Assembly (NCBI RefSeq): GCF_000972845.2
Contig: NC_040029.1
Coordinates: 5,011,811 to 5,075,810, forward strand
DNA from: Larimichthys crocea
Taxonomy: Eukaryota > Chordata > Actinopteri > Sciaenidae
Length of the DNA stretch: 64,000 nucleotides
Reading direction: 5' to 3'
Of this stretch, positions 45,901 through 57,752 are shown in pieces. The notes under the pieces are model-generated. The model worked only from the letters and a program-made list of their open reading frames with translations. It was not told where the DNA came from and made no database searches. Position 1 is the first letter of the stretch, and each line of letters begins with the position of its first letter. Position numbers and translations under genes: made by a program.

Positions 45901-48900
45901 AAGTAATCAAATAATTAGAATTATACGACAGTCCTTTTGTGCAGATGTCTCATTTTTAAATCTACAATTACACCGTCGCCATACATTTGGTATCTCGGCA
46001 CGCTGAACTACCAACTCTGGACTTCACCATCACAGACTGTATGTAGACAGTACGCTATATAATTTTATACGGCTCGGTTCTTGATGTATTAAAACACATT
46101 TTTTCTCACACTGGAGGAAGCACGTATTCTTTGTGGGAAAGATGAGTAAATCAGTTTTGTGTGATGCATCACATTTAATATTTTGACCTTTTAGTCATCG
46201 TGCCCTCATCGGACCACCAATTGAATTTATGAGCATTGCTCGACATGTTTGGAATATAGACTTGAGACTTTAAAGACCTGAGAGTTTCGGCCTATCAAAG
46301 TGAGACATCTTGACATGTGATTGCGGGTTATTTTGGGATAATACATGCAGGATTCATCAAAAAAAGCCAGAACAAGTGCTGTCTGAGATGGCACATTTTG
46401 TCTTCTTGACTAAATCCTGACCTTTTAAGCAATAATTAGATGTGGAGAAAAGTTGTCGAGGCCACAGACAATTGAGCAACCGAGAATATGGAAAAGTGAA
46501 GCACGGATTTTCTTTTCTGGTCAGCTGGTGGCTAGGTCAGTTAATTCACGGTGTATTGTGGCTGATAGCAGAGGGTGTAATTAAGGAGAATTATCTCTTC
46601 TCCTTTTAATCAAACAGTACAAGGACCTTTGGTGCTGTGAATGAGATGTGAATGATACAGATTATGAGAAGTATGACAGGTCGTAGCTTTTGTTCTGCAT
46701 GGGGACGGCCAATTTTGCCAATTAAAAGTCTCTGCATCCGTCATCTTTTATTTTACACAGCGAGTCATCACTCCTCTCTTCCTTCACAATTCCATTTCTT
46801 TGTTCCTCCCTTCTTCCCATGAGTTTGCCCTCCCTTCTCTCTGTCTTGACAGTCCACATAATATTACATAAAACAGAGTTCGTGTTGTAAGTGGATAAAA
46901 TATAAATTGCCTTTACTGAGAGGACTCTTTATCGCTCGCTTTTCCCAGTAAACAAACAGGGTTACATAAAGTCTACAAAGCCTCCAGATGGTCATGACCG
47001 AGGTCCAGTCACTTGGCCAGGAGTCATTTCCAGCACGACATGAGGAAAAAACACAAAACACACACATGAATGTGTGTGATTTACTATTTAAGAGCTAATT
47101 CTTATTCTTTTGCCTACATGCTCGCCTCGCAGGGCGAGCTAACACATTTATTTATGTTCAGTCAAATATATAAACACTTTAAAATGTGGAAATCATTTGT
47201 AAAACACATGATTAGATGGATTTATTTGCAGCTTTCTGTGTGGCTGTGGTTTGACAAAGCTCTAGTTGGTTGACATCTGATCTTTCATATCAACACGATA
47301 TGCCGTATCAGCAGATATTTGAGTCTAAGCTTATTTTTTGTATCGTGCTGTATATAAAATTAGACACAGGACAAACAAATCAGTAGCCACATCCCTGTGG
47401 ACAGTGTGCTATAGATAGCCATTGGCTAGAGTCAGTACCAGGTGGCATCTCAGAGGTAGCAAATGGAGCTGGCCTCCACTGAACTGGAATGTGCATGGCT
47501 AGCATTATGTCGGCAAATAGAAAGATAAATCCGGTTTAAGCTGCGTAATTTTCCTTTGACTGTAATTTATGTCACTGTACAGTTCCGTGAGACGTCCATT
47601 TGCATTTAGTAATGCAGAGAAATTGATATTGCAGTGTACAGAAGCCAAATTGGGCTGTCAAAAGAATGAGGTTCTCACCCACAAAGGGCAACTGTAGAGG
47701 ACATGAGAGCATGCAGTCATAAATCCGAGATAATCAGACAGGCAGCACTTTTCACCTGCCAGCTAGATGTTATAAAGTTAAGTGTTTGAAATTGTAAGTG
47801 CTGTATATCACTTAGCTTATCAAAGCAGTGTTTACTATCACAGATGTTTTATTGAATTAGGCCAAGAACAGCTCTAACAGGCTTAACTGTGATCTCTGGC
47901 GTCTCTGAACCTTTCTGCATTTTGCTAAAATCACCTCTTCCTACCTTCCTTTTTCTCTAATATCACTCCAAAACATCACAATTGATCCTGGCAGGAGAGA
48001 GCGTGCACGGCTTGCATCACTTTAGAATCAAATATGTAGCTGGCCAACGCAGTGTTTTAAAAATAAATACCGTTATTTCAGCAGCATGCCACCAGCAAAA
48101 TGAAGATATAAATGTATAATGATTTCATGACATTGATTTTCTGCTTCAACCGGCTGATTTCTGGAAAGCAAAACAAGATTCTTTGTGACTTCCTCTAGCT
48201 TCCTTCTAGATGCTGCAATAGGTTCAGGACACCTTTTGTTGACCCTTCAGTACACCACCGGGGCCTGAAGCAGAGGTCTTGCCTATTTCGCTACTTCTTG
48301 GCTTTACTTTCAGAGTGCCTTATTGATGTTGAGTGACTTTTTTTCCTCTGCAGTCTGCATTCCTTACCTGCAACTGGGCAATTTGATCCCTTCACTTACT
48401 GGCTGAGATCAGTTTTTTTTTTCTTTGATTGGTTTTGCCGGGATGCACGTTCTCCTGTGGGAGGCTTGCAAGGTGGACAGAGCACAGCAAAGCACACAGG
48501 CGCCGGGTAGCAGAGGTCAGTAAGTAAAAGGAAAGCAAAAATAAAACAACTCAAGGAGTTTAATGAAATCTGTATTTGTGGTTTATTTGTGGTTTTCTAG
48601 CCTGATATTTTGTACCAAAGTACCAAAAAGAGAAAAAAAGAGGAGGAATTTGGAGTCACTGGATGTGCCTTCATGTTGGGAAATATAATATAATTATCAT
48701 CAAATTGAACAGTTGACATAATAAACAGAATATAGATCAACTGGGGGTTCACTGTGGCTCTCATGACCGTAGTATTTTTAAAATCTTGGCTTGAATTTGT
48801 ATTTTGTTCACATGTAAATTCAAAGGGAGTGAAGATTCTCCTACTCTGCCTCGGTTTTAGCGCCAGTGCCCCACACCCCCACACAGACGAGACAGTGTAG

Positions 48901-49610
48901 ATTTTACAGCGCGTTTAACTGAGTTCATATAGTTTGTGCTCATCCCTTCTGTTCGCCGAGAGGCCGAGAGAGAAAAGGCAGGGTAGTTTATTTGGTGGTG
49001 TGTGAATAAATTTTCCTTCTCACTCAACACAATCAGACTTTATTGTCACCGGCCCGTGTTTATCTCCTCTACTGAGTCAGCAAGGACGGCAGCGCTGCTA
49101 CGCGTTCTTCTCGTACTGCATATGCATTATTGTTGTGTTAATCTCTCGCTGCCTGCTGGTAGCCCACAGGCACAGCTGACCTCTGCCTGCCCCGATCATT
49201 GATTTTTAATGCATCCACACAGATATACACGTGTATATACAAAAAAATGTCTCCTTTATGTCACACAAACATCCACCTCTGTGCTTAAAAGTGGCATCAA
49301 GCATATTTTTTTGTGTCTGAGATACACAGACTTTTCACACACATGCTTTGCTGTAAGTACAGCTGCTGATGTCTGCGCTTAGTAGCAGCTCTAACGTTGG
49401 CACACATCTGTTCATGCATTGATCCACCCGCCGCTGTGTGTGGGGAAAGGGAGTGTGTGTGTGTGTGTGTTTGTGAAACAGAGTGTGTGCTGGAAACACT
49501 ATATCACACATCTTGTCAACTCTCTGATGATGCCGGGTGGGGGAGGTTTCACCCCCCCCCAACATTGTCCCCTGTGATCTCACACCGCATGACACTCTTT
49601 GCATTGCATT

Positions 49611-49612
<2 letters not shown>

Positions 49613-49642
<30 letters not shown>
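49613..49642 (+). repeat. (GT)n microsatellite
   Basis: A pure GT tract of 30 bases; a shorter GT tract is at about 49452-49471. Confidence 0.95.
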
Positions 49643-49646
<4 letters not shown>

Positions 49647-49766
49647 GAGTTTATCCCTGCTGGCCCAGATGCCCCGGCTAAATCCATCACCAGTGGTGCT
49701 GCACAGCGGTGCTAAGCTGGAACATTTGGCACCAAGCTAGGAATGAAAGAAAAAAAAAAAAACAGG

Positions 49767-49768
<2 letters not shown>

Positions 49769-49808
<40 letters not shown>
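49769..49808 (+). repeat. (CA)n microsatellite
   Basis: A pure CA tract of 40 bases, preceded by an A-rich run, about 210 bases before the candidate exon at 50022. Confidence 0.95.
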
Positions 49809-49813
<5 letters not shown>

Positions 49814-50021
49814 ACACATACAGAAAATCAAGTTTGGAGATTTTTTTCTTTTTTTTAAAAGAGAGATTCAGAGGTGGATATTTAGTTGGAGTTGAATTCA
49901 GAGAGTGGGACAGGAGCTCTTTCTCCATCGCTCTGAGCCTTTTGGTGGTGGTGGGGTTTGGGACGTCCATCCCACTCTCTCCACCCGTCCATTCCTTCAT
50001 CCGTCCGGTCCGGCTGGCAGG

Positions 50022-50071
50022 ATGGAGCCGTGCGACGATGATGACGAGCTGGGCATGTTATCTGCTTTCCA
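50022..50071 (+). CDS. Candidate short first coding exon (MEPCDDDDELGMLSAF)
   Basis: An ATG with A at -3 and G at +4 encodes 16 residues, mostly acidic, then splits a codon (CA) at a perfect gtaagt donor at 50072, in phase 2. That is the same phase as the candidate exon ending at 42912, so the two could be alternative first exons feeding one downstream exon. The protein fragment is too short to assign. frmpd4 is a positional guess only. A 25-base part of this exon is repeated exactly at 51303-51327. Confidence 0.35.
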
Positions 50072-52325
50072 GTAAGTTCTGGTGTCCCTTCTTGTTGTTT
50101 GTCTTCCTGCTGTGGTCGTTGCACAGAATCTCCGTGTTGGACTCATTTGGAAAGTAGAATTTGCAGCCATTACTACTTTTTTCAGCACTTCCTAATCAGA
50201 GTGTTAAAGATTTTCAGCGAGGGCTTTGTTGATTAAGCTCCATGGGAGGTCTAGTTGGAGGTTGTTGTTGGTTGTTGAAGCCTGGCATGGGCCTGTTGCT
50301 CAGCATCACAGATTGCTCAGACTGTTGCGCAGTTTCAGACTCATTTTTGATGCCTTTTCTTTATTGCTATTTTTGCAATGTGCATGTTTTCTTGCCCTTG
50401 CTCTGCATTGTGTCTAATAATTAGTGGCAACGACACTCCAAAAAATGACTTTAAGTAAAAGTATAAGCAAAAAGATGCACGGCATCAAAATTTCCACCAC
50501 TATTATATTTGCACAAACATAATGCGTGAGCTTACAGTAGAAAACTTCTGTCTCTGTCTGCAGATAATGTTTTTAAACCATTTTTATAAGTGCATATTGT
50601 ATTACAGGATGCTCTATTGTATGTTTTTGTGTCCCCAATCAAATTGAACTGAATGGGATGCAAAATGGTCACATACTGTCAGTCTTTCTAACGATCTTAG
50701 GTCAGTGTTAATTGATGTTAGCATCATTGCTGGTGATCCACTTCAGGTCAATAGCACCCCCATCTCTGTTTTTTTTTTTTCTTCTTCGTCATCTTTTGAC
50801 TTATCATCATAGCTGATCTGAGCAAGCTGATGGATTTAATGCCTGGACTGTCTTGCTGCAGGCTTTAAAGCAGCCATATTGTAATCCTGCTCACCGAACT
50901 GACGGCATGTGAGTCGTTCGTTACATAAGGCCGAGGTGGCTCCAAGCAGCGGAGGAGTCCAGGACCTTGTAATTACTGAACACACTTAGAGATTACATCA
51001 TGGATTGAGGGGGTTTAGCTAGCTGGCTGCTGGGAAGTGTGGCCGTGTGGGTATGTGTAACTATTGCTCATAGATATATGTTTGTATACATGTTACTCAC
51101 TTACAATACTGACTAACTGAGGCTCAGGAGGGGATTTACTTGTTTTAATATTGTCTCTCTATATATATTACCCCATAATGTGTTGAATCATCCACATATC
51201 AACCCACAGACACATTGAAATCATATCACTGATGGACTGTCAGCAAAAAAATCAATATTTTTGACAGATTTAAGATAAATCATCATAGCCTCGCTGTGAT
51301 TTCGACGATGATGACGAGCTGGGCATGAGTAGCTCCACTAATCTGAAAAATAAATATACATGATATCCACATGTTGACTCACGCACGAACACCACATGCT
51401 GAGACTGTCTGAAAACGAATTAGCAAGTGAGCAGAGACACACTTTGCTAAAATGAATTATTCATTAATTAATTAACAGTTCAAATAATTCAGTAAAGTAC
51501 AGTGGTACAACAAACGAACAGATAAATTCATAAAATTAATTGATAATTGGTTGAAATAGCTGCTTCCACGAGTCATATGAGTGCAAACTTGACAAAACCA
51601 AAACACTGGCAGTTCATAAATAATAAATATCCGCAGTTCTTCCGTCTCCTTTTTTATCTTTCTCTCCACATAACATAAACCCATGCAGCTGCTGGTCATC
51701 ATTGGATTGTGAGATTGAGGAAGCGCCAGATCGCGGCATCATTGTCGAAGGATTATACAACGAGGTGATGGGTCATTGGCCAGGAAACATGTGGCCCAGA
51801 AAGCAGACAAATGAAATTTGATTCAGACTCGACTCGACTGTGTCAGTCGAGCAGGCCGGCAGAGATTTTTTTTTTCCAATCTTTCTACCTGCTGCTCCTG
51901 GTTTTCAAACCACTGATATTCCAAATATTTGAATGTCGACTCAGCAGTTGCAGAATGAGTAACACACATTGTTATGCAAGTGAAATCAACCTGCTGTGTT
52001 GCTTTTCTCACTCCTATTGCACTACAGGCTAAAGGCTTGTAATAGAACTAAAAATCTCTGCTCTGTTCTTTATTCTGGAAAATGAGATTGTCCAAAAGCC
52101 CTTCAGTATGTACATAACAACCAAATTCACACTGTTATACACAGTATATACTGTATGCTATTACTGTACATAAAGATTCCAAAGACCTGAGGCATTTCAT
52201 AATTGTTTTTGATAAACCTCCTAACTTTAATCAACAACCAAGACTTATCCTGTGTTATCTGTGAATGTTGTAGGAGAAACTATGTTGAACACATTTGGTT
52301 AATCATTTGAAATGACATGACAAAT

Positions 52326-52370
52326 GACGAATAATAGTGGGCCAAGAACAGAACCCTGGGGCACACCACA
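52326..52370 (-). mobile_element. LINE reverse transcriptase remnant
   Basis: The minus strand encodes CGVPQGSVLGPLLFV, the conserved reverse transcriptase motif of L2/Rex-type non-LTR retrotransposons. In-frame stops lie three codons before it and nine codons after it, and no catalytic ADD motif was found. This is therefore an old inactive fragment, and its full extent is unclear. Confidence 0.8.
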
Positions 52371-55300
52371 TTGCAATTATCCTCATCTCTTTATCATCAG
52401 CACAAATTGTTTAGGATTTACAAAACAAGTGCTTTGTCATAAAAAACATATTTCCAGATTTTGCATAATTCAATGTCAGGATTCACTGTGAAACAGTTGA
52501 AACTTTCTTGTGCACACTCTCGTGCAGACCATTAAAGCAAGAGTTTGCATATTCAGTAGAACAGTCCAGAAACACAATAATCTTTTTTCCAAAACAAAAA
52601 GTTACTGAATTTCATACTAGGGCAAACACAAGTGTAAGCTCTAATCAGTGATGCTGTAAAGGTGTACATCATAGAGATAAAGTTAATTTCCTGATTAAGA
52701 TTATTCATTCAGTGCTAAAAGTGCACCTACACCCCGCAAAATTTCACTAGGGTTCTCTTTTCTTTGACAGTTACTTGGCTGCCCTGTTAGAAACCAAATC
52801 CAATTGTCTCATTCTCCAAAGTGCAGAGAACTGGTGTATCTAATGAAAGTACTCTTCCTTTGATTATAATCTGCTGTTGCTCCACCTCTGCACCCTGCTG
52901 CACTGCAGGATATTTGTGCTCGGATTGGTCGGTTTTGGGCTGGAAGGGCCTCGAAGCCAAATCGGTCATAGTCCGATTAGTTTGCTGGCAGGTGCTCAAA
53001 GTCTAGTCCTCTTCCGCCTCCCTTCTTCTTCTTCTTCCTGTGCTTTTTCTTCTTCCTCCTCTTCTTCCACATGTCAGATGGAAATTCATGTAAATACTCA
53101 TTGGGCGCAGAAATGCATCATGAAAAACACCACCGTTAACAATCACCTTCCAATTCACATTTCAAAGATCCAGCATTTCTGCTAGGAAATGTGCACAATA
53201 CGCACAATAGCAAGGTTTGAAATCTTCCAAATATTTTTGCAGTTTATGTATTGCCCGCTTCCTGAAATACACAACAGAAATGAGGTGTCAGCTCCCACTG
53301 TATCTTTGATCTGATTGCAAATGTCTAGTAAACTTAGACGCTGCTGTTTGCATGCACACAGTCTGCGGCTGACTCTGTGACAGTTTTTTATGCATTTGCA
53401 AATGCTGTGAAAATAACTGACATCGTGGCAAAGTCAAGCTGTAATTATATTTTACAATAGAAATACGTTGCATGTATGAAAATCAAAATGCACACTATGA
53501 AAGTTTTCATAAAATCACATGAAATAATTGTAATACTGTATATATAGAGTGCAGGTATATTTCTATGAACAGAACCTGACATGCACTTATTTTGTTGTAG
53601 CTTCTGATTTATTTGTTGGTTTTCTCTCAGAGGTGTCTGGAGTCAAAGTGTCCGCACATCACTGGACTCATAATGTTACATTTTCTTAAGAGACACAGTC
53701 AAAAAGAAGCAGATGAAATTTGGAAGTCGTCAGTGCTTTGACCATGGCCCTGAGCAGGCTATTAGATATTTCTCACGAAATTGCAAATAACCTTATTTGA
53801 GATTTAAAAAAAAAACAAAAAACATTGCAGTGTGTTCTCTCTTCTCCTTTCCTTCCCCGCCACAGCATGACACATGACCAGAATTAAAAGCAAGTTATTG
53901 CCATGCACCAAAGTGTATTCAATGTACTGTAAACACTGCTGACATGTGTACCCGTGTCCTGTAAACGATGGACTTTTTCACCGTGAACACATCATTGACC
54001 AGCAAGATTGAACCATCAACCACCATATTACCAGCTTCAGTGTCTGCACATATCCACACTGGCATGTTTTCATGTGGCATCAGTAGGACATTTGCATGAT
54101 AAGTTTTGTGCATTGTATTTATTGAGCCTCGCTGTGATTCATGCAGGAGCAAATGGAATCAGATGATGATAATCTTACTGGGAATACCACTTATCACACA
54201 GTATCCATCGTCTGAGTGTGTGTGTGTATCTGGACATGTAGCCACGCGTTGCACTAAGTGGGGATTTGCTGCCGCAAATCCGTCGTCTGTTTCCAAACAG
54301 TCGGAGATCTTTCATAAATGTCAGATGAGCTAATGTGCAAAGCCGCAATCCTTTAATGAGTAAAAGCAGATATGACAGCCACCCGCCGGTTAAAGTGTGT
54401 TAACATTTGGAAGGGTTGTCACATGATCGTCTGCATGTCTAACGATGAGATCTGAAGCAGCATATGCACACATTTGTGTCCCTTTGTATGTTAAATGTCT
54501 ACAGTAGATGGTAAAAAAATCTGCCATATTAGTTTGCTACATTGCACTATATTACAACTTTCAAACCGACTCAAACACACATTTATTTTGTAGACGAGTT
54601 GCCCAAAACTTTGATTAGAATCTGCATCTTCCATTTAAATTCTGCTTCATTAGCATCCAGACATCCAAACAAGTTCAGCCACAGTGAGCCAGGAGGTATA
54701 GCGTACATCAGTTAAGGCCAGGTCTCAAAATCTGTGAACAGGCAATATGATTTACTGAAAACTACCTGCAAAGGAAAATTGAATAATAATGTGTGAGGCC
54801 TGCTTTCCATTTGCAGCACACTTGTAACTGTGAGTGAAATACACTGTACCAAAATTGAGGCTGACAAGTCCATTAATGTTGAACTGAAAGCTGAATTTCG
54901 TGGTATGAAGTCACATTAGAAATATAAGATTTAAGTGCAGCTCGGAGGAGTATATCTTGACCTCGCTGCAGTTACTGTTGGCTGAGCGGAGGTGGTCCTC
55001 CCTCTTGAACCTCGGAGTAAATTGCCCAGCAGCTGGTCTTATAAAGATCTGTTAGCTGTTAACAAGAGCCTTGTTGTAAGTTGTAAATACTCATGAGTCT
55101 ATTTAAGATCTCAAGTTTAGAGAAGTTTAAAGAAAATTCAGCCAGAAAATAGCAGACAGCTTTGACATTTTGGGAAATATGCCTATTTGCTCTGTTGTCA
55201 AGTTAGAGGTGAAGATCAATACCTGAAATATGAAGCTATGTTTTCAATCTTTAGACTTAGACTTGCGCTTGAGCAGTCTGCTTCCCCTTTTCCAGTCTTA

Positions 55301-56022
55301 TTTAAGTATCAGCAAGAAAGTAATCAGTAAATTACACATATTACACATGTATTCGTTGGCTAGTCAAAATGACCCTTCCTGAGTTCCACCCATTTTCATC
55401 CAATAACAACTGAGCAAGCCTTGGTCAACCTTCTTCTTTCCTACACCCTCCTATTGCATGGTAGAGGTCTGATAGTGGTGTATTTTACAGCTTGCCAATT
55501 TCTGAATTTTCTCATGGAAAGGTTCCATCATTTGTTTCGCCTCAGTGTAGCACACAGGAAAGTAAAACGGCTTTCAAAGCGCAACACACAGAACACCACT
55601 CTGAAATTTCTCAGCGTCTGTTCCAGGAAAGAAAAAAAACAAAAACACAGTTATTTATGACTTCCACTCCTGCTCAGAACACTTCCACCATTACTGTGAC
55701 CGCCCACTTATGTCCACTAACACTGGGACTGTCATCAACCAAAATGCCTGCAGCCCCTTTTGTCATCACACATTATCGGTCCTCAGCCTGGTAGTCACAC
55801 TGTTAGTCCCTATATTCACTGAGCAGCAGCTACTGAAATCAGTTTTTAAAATCGTATTTCTGCATTTTCCCATTTACATTTGATTAAGATATGATGTGTT
55901 ACTTATTTTTGCCACGGAACTTGTGTTATTATGCACTTCTGTCCATAAATGTATGAGTTCCTTAATAAGAAGTGAGCTGTTTTTCCCTGAGACGGACTTG
56001 TGCACACATGTAATTGCGTGCT

Positions 56023-56026
<4 letters not shown>

Positions 56027-56060
<34 letters not shown>
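56027..56060 (+). repeat. (GT)n microsatellite
   Basis: A pure GT tract of about 34 bases. Confidence 0.95.
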
Positions 56061-56062
<2 letters not shown>

Positions 56063-57529
56063 TGGATTTGGCAGTCAGACTATTGGCTTCGCCAGGTCGC
56101 CTCGAGAGATGCGGCTCAGGAAAAAAAGAGAAAGAAAGAAGAAAAAATCTCTCGTCAGCATTCAGGCCTGATGAGCAAGCGCATGTGTGCGTAATTAAAT
56201 GTCATGCCGGGCTTGAAGAATAGCTAATAGCATTTGATCAATTTGTTCAGTCTGCATGCATGGTCTCCGTCTTTGCATTTTGATTTGTTTGCACGCGATC
56301 CACGGTGAGAATATGTGGCGTGGCATGCAACCGGAAACTGATTATTTTCATGTTTTTATTATTTTTTCCTACCAGGATGTTTTGTGTGTGTACAGTTCAT
56401 GCGTGGAAGGGAACCCTCGAGGCGACAAATAGCTCCCATCATTTCCCACTCTTCCTTTTCTCCTCACTGCTCCCCGACAAGCTCTATTATTGAAGGGGCA
56501 CGATTAGTAGGCCGACAGCGCAAAAACAGACCTGAGCCAAGTGTATTATTTGTTTAAGCCCACATGGATCACTCGCTGGGTTTATTTAATGCGTCAGAAA
56601 CGGTATGTCCGCTGCCAGGTACAGCAGGTATTCCAGACAGATAAAAACTCTGGGAGTATATGAGACAGACTTTTCGTATAAATCAGGAATCACCTGGGCC
56701 TCTGCGGGATATAATATTTTGTGGAGCGCCCAAAAAGGCCGCAAAGGTTCAGAATGTTCTCGAAGATGAACAAACATTGTCTTGTTTGCACTGTAAATCT
56801 CCTGACACATGTCCCTAAAATGTATCAAAACAAGTGAAGTACAAGATTTAGAAAAATCTTTCTTGATCTATGTCTGATACAGTGGATCAGATATTATCCA
56901 GAGACAAAGTATTTGTTTGGCATTGCTGCTTTCATTTGATAGTGAAGATAGCGGAGTGGTGGGAGGGCAGGTGGCGTCAAGTCTGAATTGAACTGCAGTC
57001 ACAGAATATAGCATGCACCACTGTGCAGCTATGAAACTGTGTTTTTGATATGGAAGGCAAGTGTAAGCACACGAAGGAAAATGAGGCAGGAGGTCAGGTT
57101 TACTTGCCTCTAAGGTCCCTGAATTATACATTTCTTCAACTGCGGTAAACAAACATATCAATCAGAGCCAGAGTTTTCCATTTCACTGCAAGAATTTGGT
57201 TTAACTGTGCATATTAGCCAAAGATAGTGCTTCATGACACAGGTATAAGTCCTTTCACCCGTCTTCTTCTCCTCTCGTTGTATGATCTCTCGCCCTTTTC
57301 CCATCTCTTTCGCCCCGTTCCATCTTTCAATCCCCTTCTCTCCCGATCCATCATTAGCTCCCACATCACACCTTTAGTTTTACAACCCCTCTCTTTCAAA
57401 TATCCATCTCTCCCTCCATTTATCCTCCCTGACCTTTCTCTTCTCTCCTCCTCACACCCCCGCACACGCCTCCCTCGTTCCCCCTTCGTCGGATCACTCC
57501 GGCGACTTCTCCTCTTCCTCAGCCCCTCC

Positions 57530-57550
57530 CTCCATCCATCCATCCATCCA
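57530..57550 (+). repeat. (ATCC)n microsatellite
   Basis: A short CCAT tract within a long pyrimidine-rich stretch (about 57250-57570). Confidence 0.9.
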
Positions 57551-57719
57551 TCTATCCCTCCCCTCCCTCGCTTTAGGGTTACTTCAGAGTCGTCTGCCCT
57601 ATCAGATTAGGCCCGTGTCATAAGGAAAGGAGTGAAAGAGAGAGATTGCCGGTTGGATTAAAGGGGGTGCGGGGAATGAAATTCTATGATCTCATTGTTT
57701 CGACGCATCACGTAAAGTT

Positions 57720-57752
57720 GGTGTGTGTGTGTGTGTGTGCGCGCGCGCATGC
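57720..57752 (+). repeat. GT tract running into GC and ATGCG
   Basis: Strict purine-pyrimidine alternation across a GT repeat, a gcgcgcgcg block and catgcg. A strong Z-DNA candidate. Confidence 0.9.

Larger units (their letters stand above)
42913..50021. other. Non-coding stretch between the two candidate first exons
   Basis: No recognisable exon. It contains a GA-rich tract around 44409-44495, pyrimidine-rich stretches near 44570-44680, and CA/GT repeats near 49450, 49613 and 49769. It could be an intron if 42650-42912 is real. Confidence 0.55.

Noticed and set aside
51290..54140. Shared gcctcgctgtgatt string at about 51289 and 54126
   Set aside because: Only 14 bases with unrelated flanks; compatible with chance.
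57227..57610. 127-codon open frame on the plus strand
   Set aside because: A translation of a long pyrimidine-rich tract (Pro/Ser/Leu) ending in an ATCC repeat.
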